Shown in pieces: positions 35,005-42,845 of a DNA stretch of 64,000 nucleotides. Within the stretch, counting starts at the first letter, position 1, and each line of letters begins with the position of its first letter. Source of the DNA: Abiotrophia sp938010525 (lineage in GTDB: Bacteria > Bacillota > Bacilli > Lactobacillales > Aerococcaceae). The stretch covers positions 1-64,000 of the forward strand of contig NZ_CALLVK010000024.1 in assembly GCF_938010525.1 (NCBI RefSeq). Direction: 5' to 3'. The notes beneath the pieces were generated by a model, which saw only the letters and a program-made list of their open reading frames with translations, ran no database searches and was not told the DNA's origin. The position numbers and the translations under genes were made by a program.

Positions 35005-35545
35005 TGTGTAGATACTACTTGAATAGCTATTAATTGTTTACTTTACGCATAACATACCTATTGCCCCCTCCTCTATGAAAAGTACAATGAAACAATAATC
35101 AAAAGCAAGACTTAAGAGTTATATTTTAGAGTTATATATTGAGGTTGTTCTAGTCTCATAAGAGAAAATCTCGCTCCATTAACTCTTTGTGATCATTTTG
35201 GAGGTAGCTAGTAGCAAATTGACGTTAGATAAGAAGTATTTCATTCTTATTATATTTTCCATATAGGACGTATAACAGAGGATAGTGGCATATTAAGGAT
35301 AAAATCTTATTCGTAACTTTTCAATAAATAGACCATATACTGAATGCACTTTTAGCTTCTATAGTAAGTTGCAAGGTAGCTAGCTTGCCTCTAGAAATGG
35401 TCGTTATTTTTACGGAGGTTATTTTCATACCCACAGTTAGAAAAATAACTATACGGGGTGAAGTTCACTCTATATTGCTATTTAAAATAGTAAAAATGGG
35501 GCATGCCGAAGCTATCTGATACCTGATAGCTGATTAAAGTAATAT
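35005..35545. other. A+T-rich non-coding stretch between the AbiE operon and pyrH
   Basis: About 540 bp with no plausible gene, no recognisable transposase remnant and no terminator with a T-run. It holds a 7-bp hairpin (AGCTATC, 8 nt, GATAGCT) near 35515-35536 just beyond pyrH and some short repeats. It is probably part of the imported segment or decayed sequence. Confidence 0.5.
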
Positions 35546-36268
35546 TTATTTGCCGCCAACGACCGTCCCGATGGATTCACCCAAAACTACCCGTCGAATA
35601 TTACCAGGTTCATTCAAGTTGAAGACAACCAATGGAATATCGTTATCCATGCTGAGCGAGCTAGCGGTAGAGTCCATAACCTTTAGGCCCTTAGCAATAA
35701 CATCTAAGTGGGACAAGTTGTCGAACTTAGTTGCATTGGCATCATGGCGTGGATCGGCATCGTAGACACCATCCACATTGTTCTTAGCCATCAAGATAAC
35801 GTCTGCGTTCACTTCTGCAGCACGCAAAGCGGCTAGCGTATCAGTTGAGAAGTAAGGGTTCCCGGTACCTGCAGCAAAGATAACCACGCGGCCCTTTTCC
35901 AAGTGGCGGATAGCACGACGACGGATGAATGGTTCCGCAATTTGGCGCATATCGATAGAAGTTTGAACCCGAGTTGGCACGCCATTGTTCTCCAGAACAT
36001 CTTGTAGGGCTAAGGAGTTCATGACAGTCGCTAACATGCCCATGTAGTCGGCTTGCGCCCGTTCCATGCCCATCTCAGCGCCTGTAATCCCGCGCCAGAT
36101 ATTGCCACCACCGACAATAATGGCGATTTCTACGCCTAGAGCGTGAACTTCTTTAATTTCCTTGACCATTTCTTTGATGGTTGCTGGATCAATGCCAAAG
36201 CCAGATTGTCCAGCCATGGCTTCGCCGCTTAATTTCAAGACGACACGTTTGTATTTCGGTTCTACCAT
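35546..36268 (-). CDS. pyrH: Uridylate kinase
   Basis: Phosphorylates UMP to UDP; the bacterial hexameric amino-acid-kinase-type enzyme. 240 aa with KRVVLKLSGEAMAG, VGGGNIWRG, DYMGMLATVMNS, GTGNPYFSTDTLAALRA, NNVDGVYDADPR and MDNDIPLVVFNL. AAGGAG precedes the ATG. It follows tsf behind a terminator hairpin, so it is likely expressed partly by read-through. Its usual neighbour frr is displaced. Confidence 0.98.
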   Translation of the reverse strand: MVEPKYKRVVLKLSGEAMAGQSGFGIDPATIKEMVKEIKEVHALGVEIAIIVGGGNIWRGITGAEMGMERAQADYMGMLATVMNSLALQDVLENNGVPTRVQTSIDMRQIAEPFIRRRAIRHLEKGRVVIFAAGTGNPYFSTDTLAALRAAEVNADVILMAKNNVDGVYDADPRHDANATKFDNLSHLDVIAKGLKVMDSTASSLSMDNDIPLVVFNLNEPGNIRRVVLGESIGTVVGGK

Positions 36269-36314
36269 TTTCCTTACTCCTTACCTTGATTTGCCTGATG
36301 AGTCCGTTTTTCAG

Positions 36315-36339
36315 AAAAAGCCCCAATCACTTGGGGCTT
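36315..36339 (-). terminator. Terminator between tsf and pyrH
   Basis: AAGCCCCAA and TTGGGGCTT around a TCAC loop, followed on the - strand by a T-run; 17 bp beyond the tsf stop. Confidence 0.9.
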
Positions 36340-36355
36340 AGTCAATTAGACGAGC

Positions 36356-37237
36356 TTATTTACCCATTTGGGCAGCCACTTCGTCTGCAAAGTTATCTTG
36401 ACGTTTTTCCATACCTTCACCGACTTCATAACGGACAAAAGTTTTCACTTTGCCGCCCTTAGAAGCTACGAATTCAGCAACTGTTTGGTCAGGATTCTTA
36501 ACGAATGCTTGTTCAGTTAAGCTGATTTCAGCTAAGTATTTGTTCATACGACCTTTAATCATTTTCTCAACGATGTTAGCTGGTTTGCCTTCGTTGAGGG
36601 CGATTTCGGTTTGGATTTTTTCTTCGTGTTTGTAGTCTTCTTCAGATACATCTTCACGGCTTACGTAACGTGGGTTGATCGCTGCAACGTGCATAGCAAC
36701 ATCTTTAGCTGCTACAGAATCATCAGAACCTTCGATAACAGTTAAGACACCAATACGGCCACCCATGTGGAGGTATTCACCGAAAGCATCGCCATCAGCT
36801 TTAGACAATACTTCGAAACGACGAAGAGAAAGTTTTTCACCGATAACGGTTGTACCTTCTAAGATTAATTCTTCGATTGTCTTGTCGCCAACTTTAACAG
36901 CTAAAGCTTCTTCCATAGTAGCTGGTTTTGCTTCAGCAATAGCTTTAACAACAGTTGCTACTAAAGCTTGGAACTTGTCGTTCTTAGCAACGAAGTCAGT
37001 TTCAGAGTTCAATTCGATTAAGGCAGCAGTGTTGCCGTCTACATAAGTAGCAGTAACCCCTTCAGCTGCGATACGGTCAGCTTTTTTAGCAGCTTTAGCT
37101 AAACCTTTTTCACGCAAGAAGTCTACCGCTTTGTCGATGTCGCCTTCAACTTCAACTAAAGCTTTTTTAGCGTCCATCATACCGACGCCAGTCATGTCGC
37201 GTAATTCTTTTACTAATTTTGCAGTAATGTTTGCCAT
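36356..37237 (-). CDS. tsf: Elongation factor Ts
   Basis: Nucleotide exchange factor for EF-Tu. I start at ATG 37237 (MANITAKLVKELRD), with GAGGAGG upstream; 293 aa. Motifs: RDMTGVGMMDAKKALVE, DKAVDFLREKGLAKAAKKA, ELNSETDFVAKN, HVAAINPRYVS. It is separated from rpsB by a long-loop terminator hairpin. Confidence 0.98.
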   Translation of the reverse strand: MANITAKLVKELRDMTGVGMMDAKKALVEVEGDIDKAVDFLREKGLAKAAKKADRIAAEGVTATYVDGNTAALIELNSETDFVAKNDKFQALVATVVKAIAEAKPATMEEALAVKVGDKTIEELILEGTTVIGEKLSLRRFEVLSKADGDAFGEYLHMGGRIGVLTVIEGSDDSVAAKDVAMHVAAINPRYVSREDVSEEDYKHEEKIQTEIALNEGKPANIVEKMIKGRMNKYLAEISLTEQAFVKNPDQTVAEFVASKGGKVKTFVRYEVGEGMEKRQDNFADEVAAQMGK

Positions 37238-37262
37238 TTTGTATGTTTCCTCCTCAGGTCTT

Positions 37263-37332
37263 ATAAAAAACTGTCTCAACACAGGTCCCTAGCCTTGAGC
37301 CTATGGTTATCCTCCTGAATTAAGACAGTTCA
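37263..37332 (-). terminator. Terminator with a large loop between rpsB and tsf
   Basis: On the - strand AACTGTCTTAA near 37330 pairs with TTGAGACAGTT near 37270 (11 bp, one G-T pair), followed by six T. The loop of about 40 nt contains AGGAGG and internal pairing, unlike an ordinary terminator; it could be a processing or regulatory structure. Confidence 0.65.
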
Positions 37333-37356
37333 TGCTTATACTAAGTTAAGTAACGC

Positions 37357-38121
37357 TTAGGCTTCTTGGCCTTCGTTTGATTCGAACAAGTTGTCGAAGA
37401 AAGCTTTGTCAGTTGATTCTTCAGCGACAGCTTCTACAACCCCTTGGTTGCTTTCGATAACAGCGTCAGCCATAGCACCAGCGATTAAGCTGATAGCACG
37501 GATAGCGTCATCGTTAGATGGGATTACTACGTCGATTTCATCTGGGTCACAGTTAGTGTCGACCATAGCAACGATTGGAATGTTTAATTTTTGAGCTTCT
37601 TGAACCGCGATGCGCTCTTTACGTGGGTCCACGATGAAGATAACATCTGGAATTCTTGGCATGTCCTTGATCCCGCCTAAGAATTTCTCTAAACGCTCTT
37701 GTTCCTTACGGATTTCGATAACTTCTTTCTTAGGAAGTACTTCGAAGGTCCCGTCTTCAGCCATTTTTTCGATAGCTTTCAAACGACGGATACGGCCTTG
37801 GATAGTATCCCAGTTAGTCAAGAGACCACCCAACCAACGGTGGTTGATGTAGTATTGACCTGAACGAACTGCGTGTTCTTCAACAGCTTTTTGAGCTTGT
37901 TTCTTAGTACCAACGAAGAGTACTACACCGCCGTCAGCTGCTGCTTCACGCATGTAGTTGTATGCTTCGTCAACCAATTTAACGGTTTTTTGTAAGTCGA
38001 TGATGTAGATACCGTTACGTTCTGTAAAGATGTAACGCTTCATCTTAGGGTTCCAACGGCGAGTCTGGTGACCGAAGTGTACACCAGCTTCTAATAATTG
38101 CTTCATAGAAATTACTGACAT
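37357..38121 (-). CDS. rpsB: 30S ribosomal protein S2
   Basis: 254 aa with the S2 signature: MKQLLEAGVHFGHQTRRWNPKM (core), YIFTERNGIYIIDLQKT, FVGTKKQAQ, WLGGLLTNWDTI, FIVDPRKERIAVQEA and VDTNCDPD. GGAGG precedes the ATG. First gene of the rpsB-tsf-pyrH group, with a structured leader. Confidence 0.98.
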   Translation of the reverse strand: MSVISMKQLLEAGVHFGHQTRRWNPKMKRYIFTERNGIYIIDLQKTVKLVDEAYNYMREAAADGGVVLFVGTKKQAQKAVEEHAVRSGQYYINHRWLGGLLTNWDTIQGRIRRLKAIEKMAEDGTFEVLPKKEVIEIRKEQERLEKFLGGIKDMPRIPDVIFIVDPRKERIAVQEAQKLNIPIVAMVDTNCDPDEIDVVIPSNDDAIRAISLIAGAMADAVIESNQGVVEAVAEESTDKAFFDNLFESNEGQEA

Positions 38122-38246
38122 TTCTATACCTCCATTTGGTTTAATATTTTTCCTCCGAACGTGTCACCTAGCAAGGAAACTTGGTTACCCAAGCACCGTC
38201 CTCACTATCAACGAACGTGCGAATTGGCGCATCAGGTGATGCAACC
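38122..38246 (-). promoter_or_regulatory. Structured rpsB leader, possible S2 autoregulatory element
   Basis: The predicted 125-nt leader can form a GCATCA/TGATGC hairpin (38230-38243) and a CTTGG/CCAAG hairpin closed by a GNRA-type GTAA loop (38180-38193). The octamer CGAACGTG occurs twice (38157 and 38212). Leaders of this size before ribosomal genes often bind the encoded protein; that role here is inference. Confidence 0.45.
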
Positions 38247-38252
38247 TTATAT

Positions 38253-38281
38253 AATATACACCATCTCATAAGAAAAAGCAA
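38253..38281 (-). promoter_or_regulatory. Predicted rpsB promoter
   Basis: On the - strand: -35 TTGCTT (38281-38276), 17-bp spacer, -10 TATATT (38258-38253). The -35 lies inside the T-tract of the preceding terminator. Confidence 0.55.
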
Positions 38282-38312
38282 GGCCTAGCTTTTAAACTAG
38301 GACCTGCTTTTT
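38273..38312. terminator. Terminator after the choline-binding-repeat gene
   Basis: AAAAAGCA (38273-38280) and TGCTTTTT (38305-38312) enclose further pairing (CCTAG/CTAGG); it has T-runs on both strands. Confidence 0.75.
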
Positions 38313-38322
38313 CGAGTAATGT

Positions 38323-39846
38323 TTAACGTTGCCAAGCAGAATCAGGTGTGTTTTTTGTGGCATAAGCTGCTTCCTCAGGAGTAAAACCTTCCCTAATTAA
38401 CCAATCATATAAGTCTTGGCGATTTTTCGAGAGAAATGTGAGTGTACTTGCAGCTTTTAAAGCAACACTGTTCCAGTCAATACCTTGAGTTGCCATCGTG
38501 ATTTCATTCTGAGTGAACTTACGACTTACTAAATCCTCAACAATACTTGCTTTAGATTTAGAGTAAGTCAGTCCCTGATCTACAATCACTTTAGCATTAG
38601 CTTGCCAATCCACCTTAACTTTTGCCAAGGCAGCTTCAGCTACTTTTGAACTGAATCCATCTATGTACTCGGTTGTCAGTTGGTAATAAGTATCTTGTCT
38701 AGAAAGATGCATTTCATATGCATAATACCGAACTCTTCCTACTGCTTTTTCAACCGTTTCGTTATCAAGGGAATCTATGCTGCTTTCAGAAGATGTTCCG
38801 TCAGCTGATTGACTTGTTTGATCTGAACTAGAATTAGATAATTCACTGGACTCAGGTTTGACATCTCTGACCCATTTACCGTTTGCATCGACCACATACC
38901 CGTCTGGAGTTACAGTATTGACAAGCATAGCGCCTGAACTACCTAAATAGTAATCACCGACCCATTTGTTAGCAAGCATTACTCCTGATTCATTTAAATA
39001 GTACCATTTACCATCAATTTGTTTCCAGCCGGAAGCCAGGGCTCCACTTGCACCAAAATAGTACAAGTTTTGATTATCCTTATGCCAACCGGTTATCATG
39101 GCACCACTTCCATCAAATAGATAGGTGCTGTTACCAATAGTCTGACGGCCCGTTACATAGCTTCCATCAGCGGATAAATAAAACCAACTATTCCCATAGT
39201 TTGGATCTTGAATCCACTTATTGCTTGCCATTGATCCATCGGACTGTAAATAGTACTTCCCCTTCCAAGAATTTTTTAAGTAATTGCCTGCCTTATTGAA
39301 ATAATACCAGGTATTTCCATCTTTAGCCCATTTTTCAGATGCCATTGAACCATCAGACTGTAAATAATATCCACCACTCCAAGTATTGCGTAGATATTTC
39401 CCTTCCGAATCCACATAATACCAGTAGTTTCCGTAAGATACCCATTTGGAGGTAGCCATTTCTCCAGATGACGTTAGATAATAATCTCCTACCCATTCAT
39501 TTGTAGCCCTTTGATTGTTTCTGTAGTAATACCACAGTGAGTTTTCTTTAAGCCAACCGTTTTTTAAGACAGGTGCCGCTGAAGATTGTACTGCATTTAG
39601 AGGCTTTCCATCAGCACGGCGCGCTCTAAACTTGCCTTTTGATTTACTAATCTCACATGCGATGCCATCTTTATCAGCATCTAAACTTCGACTATAGCCA
39701 TCTTGGCCAACATATATATTACCATATCCTTTAGCCCAAGCTTCGTCACAATTTCGGAAGTGGATTGCGTGTACGTCTGTTGGTGCTATAACCGCTGTTA
39801 ACGATGATAACACAAGTATAGATATACAAAATTTTGACAACTTCAT
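38323..39846 (-). CDS. Secreted surface protein: Excalibur + choline-binding-type repeats + Ltp-like domain
   Basis: 507 aa, no predicted enzyme. Signal peptide 1-27 (cleavage after DVHA). Residues 30-66 form an Excalibur-type calcium motif (SLDADKDGIACE, Cys33 and Cys64 able to pair). Residues 95-332 hold about ten aromatic repeats of the choline-binding/glucan-binding type (NTWYYFNKAGNYLKNSW, YYLQSDGSMASNKW), which would dock on phosphocholine-decorated or similar glycans. A Ser-rich linker follows (333-362), then 363-507 with helical repeats resembling the Ltp/host-cell-surface-exposed lipoprotein family (LSRQDTYYQLTTEYIDGFS, KNRQDLYDWLIREGFTPEEA). The phage-encoded Ltp lipoprotein blocks DNA injection. 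The function of this combination is unknown; it could be adhesin, wall anchor or phage barrier. Confidence 0.82.
   Translation of the reverse strand: MKLSKFCISILVLSSLTAVIAPTDVHAIHFRNCDEAWAKGYGNIYVGQDGYSRSLDADKDGIACEISKSKGKFRARRADGKPLNAVQSSAAPVLKNGWLKENSLWYYYRNNQRATNEWVGDYYLTSSGEMATSKWVSYGNYWYYVDSEGKYLRNTWSGGYYLQSDGSMASEKWAKDGNTWYYFNKAGNYLKNSWKGKYYLQSDGSMASNKWIQDPNYGNSWFYLSADGSYVTGRQTIGNSTYLFDGSGAMITGWHKDNQNLYYFGASGALASGWKQIDGKWYYLNESGVMLANKWVGDYYLGSSGAMLVNTVTPDGYVVDANGKWVRDVKPESSELSNSSSDQTSQSADGTSSESSIDSLDNETVEKAVGRVRYYAYEMHLSRQDTYYQLTTEYIDGFSSKVAEAALAKVKVDWQANAKVIVDQGLTYSKSKASIVEDLVSRKFTQNEITMATQGIDWNSVALKAASTLTFLSKNRQDLYDWLIREGFTPEEAAYATKNTPDSAWQR
38851..39564 (-). repeat. Coding repeats: choline-binding-type aromatic units
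   Basis: About ten imperfect 20-24-residue units with the pattern G-x-W-Y-Y-(F/L)-x-x-x-G-x-(M/Y). Two adjacent units share YYLQSDGSMAS exactly, a sign of recent internal duplication. Confidence 0.8.
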
Positions 39847-39886
39847 AAATAATCCCCCTATAGAATATAATGATGAATCTGCTTAC

Positions 39887-39915
39887 ATTATAACTCTTTG
39901 TTCACAGGGATTCAA
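39887..39915 (-). promoter_or_regulatory. Promoter of the choline-binding-repeat gene
   Basis: On the - strand: -35 TTGAAT (39915-39910), 17-bp spacer, -10 TATAAT (39892-39887), 41 bp before the ATG. Confidence 0.8.
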
Positions 39916-39934
39916 TCTATTTGTGTATCTTTTG

Positions 39935-41458
39935 TTAAAATAAAAGATCATACAGGGATGAACGCTTAATTTTCATGGTCTCAGTTCTTGGATATTCTAA
40001 CCAATCTATCACAATCGGCTTGTTCATAAATGGCATATCCGAAGTCAGTTCCCACCAGGCTTGCCAATCCATGGTCATACCATCATTGACTGCAATAACC
40101 GGCTGTGCATAGCCCTTTGGGTCTCTAATAATGACCACTTCAGCCAAAAAATCCAGTTTATCCAAAAGCACATCTTCTAATGCAAGTGTACTTGGTAAAT
40201 CCTCCACTAGGTCGACTTGGCGATCTTGCAGATAGAGATGGCCCCGTTGATCTATATAGCCGTAGTCCCCACTATCCCACCATTCACCATAAACATTTTC
40301 AGCAAATCGCTCTTCTTCTTGATAGTAAGTTAGCGCCCTGCCCTTGGAATAGAGTTGGATATGTCCTGGTTGGCCTTGCTTGACAGGATTACCCTCAGCA
40401 TCACATATTCTGGCCTCGGTTAAGTCGCCTAGGCCTAGTCCCATGTCTCTGGCTTCGAGATTAGCTAAGCTTCTTAAGCGATGGGCTCTTAAAATCATAG
40501 GCCCACATTCACTTTGTCCGTAGACCTGTAGGAAGACAGGATGGTTAGCCTTAGCTGCCTTCAAGAATGAAGCCATGGTATCGCCATTAATGGCATCAAA
40601 AGTCGAATGGAAGTACTTAGTTTCCTTAAAGAGGTCCGGATGGCCCTGTGCTAGACCACGCCACTGAACAAAATGATTAGGATGAGTTTCCACTGCATAA
40701 GGTGGGTGTGCTCTGAAAGCAGCCTCCACTGAAGATAGGTCAGGATTCGATAGCGGCATCATGGGAAAGCCCAAGGACATAAGGCTAGAAACCCCAATAT
40801 TGAAACGTGAATGCACAGGACTAACCAAAAAACTACAGAGTTTTCTCTCTTGCATCAGGTCTAAGACCCGCTTCTGCCAGAGGGTCCGCCAGCCCATGCT
40901 AGAGCAAGAGTGACAGATAAGCTTTGGAATTCCAGTTGTGCCCGATGTATGGGTCATATAGGCAATAGCATCTAAATCGAACTTAGTTGACTCAAGCTCA
41001 TTTACTTCTTTCGCATCTAGTATAGAGTCAAGACTTAAGTAACTTGAGCCATTTGGAGTGGCAAGTTGTGACACATTTTTAGCCGTTTTCTGGTCGTAAA
41101 TTAAGGCATGTCCTTGCCCCAGTCTTTGGCCGAAGACCTTAATAACCTCAGCTCCTAAGTGATAGGACACCATAACTGGTACCGCACCAAGTTTAGTCAA
41201 GGCAAGCGCTAAAAGATAGGTGTCAAAAGCAGGCGCCTTATAGACCATGACCATAGTCCCAGCCTTAATACCTAATCTGGCTAACTGCTTAGCACGTCGA
41301 TCAATGGATTTTAAAGCATCCTGATAGCTAGTTTCAAGACCTAATTCCGGGAAAGCAGCTAAAGTCTGATCAAAATAAATGGGAACACGAGGCCATTTGC
41401 GACTAGCAGTCGCAAAGTTATCATAGAGATTGAGAGGCTCATAATCAAATCGCGCCAT
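39935..41458 (-). CDS. AMP-forming acyl-CoA synthetase/ligase family protein
   Basis: Adenylate-forming enzyme of the ANL superfamily, 507 aa from the ATG at 41458 (MARFDYEPLN). Core motifs: THTSGTTGIPKL (AMP-binding P-loop), VYGQSECGP, WWDSGDYGYID, LYLQDRQVD and, near the end, PRTETMKIKR with the catalytic Lys. All steps of acid activation therefore look possible; the acid (fatty acid or other carboxylate) is unknown. The start overlaps the end of the upstream hydrolase gene by 14 bp, indicating coupled translation and a shared task. Confidence 0.88.
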   Translation of the reverse strand: MARFDYEPLNLYDNFATASRKWPRVPIYFDQTLAAFPELGLETSYQDALKSIDRRAKQLARLGIKAGTMVMVYKAPAFDTYLLALALTKLGAVPVMVSYHLGAEVIKVFGQRLGQGHALIYDQKTAKNVSQLATPNGSSYLSLDSILDAKEVNELESTKFDLDAIAYMTHTSGTTGIPKLICHSCSSMGWRTLWQKRVLDLMQERKLCSFLVSPVHSRFNIGVSSLMSLGFPMMPLSNPDLSSVEAAFRAHPPYAVETHPNHFVQWRGLAQGHPDLFKETKYFHSTFDAINGDTMASFLKAAKANHPVFLQVYGQSECGPMILRAHRLRSLANLEARDMGLGLGDLTEARICDAEGNPVKQGQPGHIQLYSKGRALTYYQEEERFAENVYGEWWDSGDYGYIDQRGHLYLQDRQVDLVEDLPSTLALEDVLLDKLDFLAEVVIIRDPKGYAQPVIAVNDGMTMDWQAWWELTSDMPFMNKPIVIDWLEYPRTETMKIKRSSLYDLLF

Positions 41459-42707
41459 GCTCTGTTTCCTCACTTTTGGCTTGTGGGTCCCCTTCTTCTT
41501 CTACTTGCTTATTTTCAGATTTACCTGGCAATAGGGCGTCAGGAACTAGGTCCTTGATGAAGCTTGTGGCACTATCTATCTTGCCTTGAACGACTTCCAA
41601 GAAGTTGGCATTTGTTTCATCCCCCTGCTCCTTATAGATGGCTTGGAGCTGAGCGAATCCTTCTTTAAGCAACTCACTATCCTCTGTATCACGAATTTGA
41701 CGTTGTAGAGAGATAAGAAACGCGAGGAAATTGTCCCCTATCTCGTTCAAAGTTTCAATACCTGTAGCCTCAATAATGCCAAATATGGCACCGAAGAATT
41801 CTTCTAACTCTTGGGCAGAATGCTGGTCAACCCATTGACCAAGGGTAGCTTGAAGACGCTGACTCCCTGGGGTTACCGACTCTACTTCCTTGAAACTTAT
41901 CTTATCGATTTGCCAGTTCTCTAGCAGGTGTTGCATCATGCTAATGCCTTTGCAGGCGACCACCTTGGCTTGAACTGTATGGAAGAGAATCTGACTGACC
42001 ACCGCATCCTCTGGCTGGAAGGCATGAATCTTGGACTCAATGGCCAAATAGCCCTCTGTCTCTAGAAAATCCCTTTGGTAACCCGGCCCGTCATAAGCAT
42101 AAATGGCCGACACTTGATTCTGTAGCTTTTTATCAAGTTGACTAGCGGCATAAATTGCTAAGTTGGCTCCTTTGGAGTGACCGGCTATAATATATTGCCC
42201 ATCAAATTCAGTCATGACTTTGGTCAGGTATTCTCTAGCAGCATCCTGAGCCGGCACCTGGGTTTGGTGGCTCATATTGAAGTCTTCCTTCCAACCCACA
42301 ATCGTTTCATCTGTCCCACGGAAGACTACCAAATAGGTATTAACTTCCGGAATATAGAAGGTTGCCGCCGCAAACTGCTTCTCTAACTTGAGGTCTAAGT
42401 CGGATTGAAAGCCGAAAATCTGAATATTACGATAGCGTGATGCTTGGGCTGCGGCCTTGGCTACCTCAAGACGCCCCTTGGAAATTAAGAAAGGATTTTC
42501 CTCTTGAATTTCTTTTTTGTCTTGCGCAAATTGCTGGTAAAAATCCATCACAGAAATGGCTTTTGATTCGGATATAACATGACTGACATAATCATCTAAC
42601 TTGAGATAGACCATTTCGACCATAACTGCAATATCTACCTCATTGAGAGGTTGGAGCTCAAAATCAACATGGCCGATATTCTTAATATACTGTTTAAAAT
42701 CTGACAT
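41445..42707 (-). CDS. Mbeg1-like (DUF2974) alpha/beta-hydrolase
   Basis: 420-aa lipase-like protein. The N-terminal 250 residues match the Mbeg1/DUF2974 family: FQSDLDLKLEKQFAAATFY, VVFRGTDETIVGWKEDFNM, then the nucleophile elbow IIAGHSKGANLAIYAA (G-H-S-K-G) and YDGPGYQ. The C-terminal part is helical with an acidic Glu/Lys tail. No signal peptide. A serine esterase or lipase acting in the cytoplasm is likely. It forms an overlapping pair with the AMP-forming ligase, so released acid might be reactivated; this pathway is inference. Confidence 0.85.
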   Translation of the reverse strand: MSDFKQYIKNIGHVDFELQPLNEVDIAVMVEMVYLKLDDYVSHVISESKAISVMDFYQQFAQDKKEIQEENPFLISKGRLEVAKAAAQASRYRNIQIFGFQSDLDLKLEKQFAAATFYIPEVNTYLVVFRGTDETIVGWKEDFNMSHQTQVPAQDAAREYLTKVMTEFDGQYIIAGHSKGANLAIYAASQLDKKLQNQVSAIYAYDGPGYQRDFLETEGYLAIESKIHAFQPEDAVVSQILFHTVQAKVVACKGISMMQHLLENWQIDKISFKEVESVTPGSQRLQATLGQWVDQHSAQELEEFFGAIFGIIEATGIETLNEIGDNFLAFLISLQRQIRDTEDSELLKEGFAQLQAIYKEQGDETNANFLEVVQGKIDSATSFIKDLVPDALLPGKSENKQVEEEGDPQAKSEETEHGAI

Positions 42708-42747
42708 TTAGTCATCCCTCTTTTCTGGACACAGTAATCCTACTTTC

Positions 42748-42775
42748 ATCCTAGCACTTTAGGCAATAAAAGCAA
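42748..42775 (-). promoter_or_regulatory. Possible promoter of the hydrolase-ligase pair
   Basis: On the - strand: -35 TTGCTT, 16-bp spacer, TGC then -10 TAGGAT (42753-42748). Confidence 0.4.
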
Positions 42776-42807
42776 GTTTCCTGATTATTTTGTGTCTAAC
42801 TATACAC

Positions 42808-42836
42808 AAAAAGAGGCAGGAATCACTTCCTACCTC
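42808..42836 (-). terminator. Terminator of the nfeD-floA operon
   Basis: 10-bp stem (42813-42822 with 42827-42836, one G-T pair), TCAC loop, then a T-run on the - strand; right after the stop at 42846. Confidence 0.88.
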
Positions 42837-42845
42837 CATTCCATA

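Noticed and set aside
35509..35536. Terminator after pyrH
   Set aside because: A hairpin is present but no T-run follows on the - strand.
35005..35545. Remnant IS element or attachment site near pyrH
   Set aside because: No transposase fragment, terminal repeats or target duplication could be recognised by eye.
38851..39564. CRISPR-like or tandem DNA repeat
   Set aside because: The repeats are in frame, vary in length and sequence, and encode aromatic protein repeats.
39936..39960. Terminator after the AMP-ligase gene
   Set aside because: ATCTTTT/AAAAGAT pairing is short, has no T-run and overlaps the end of the gene.
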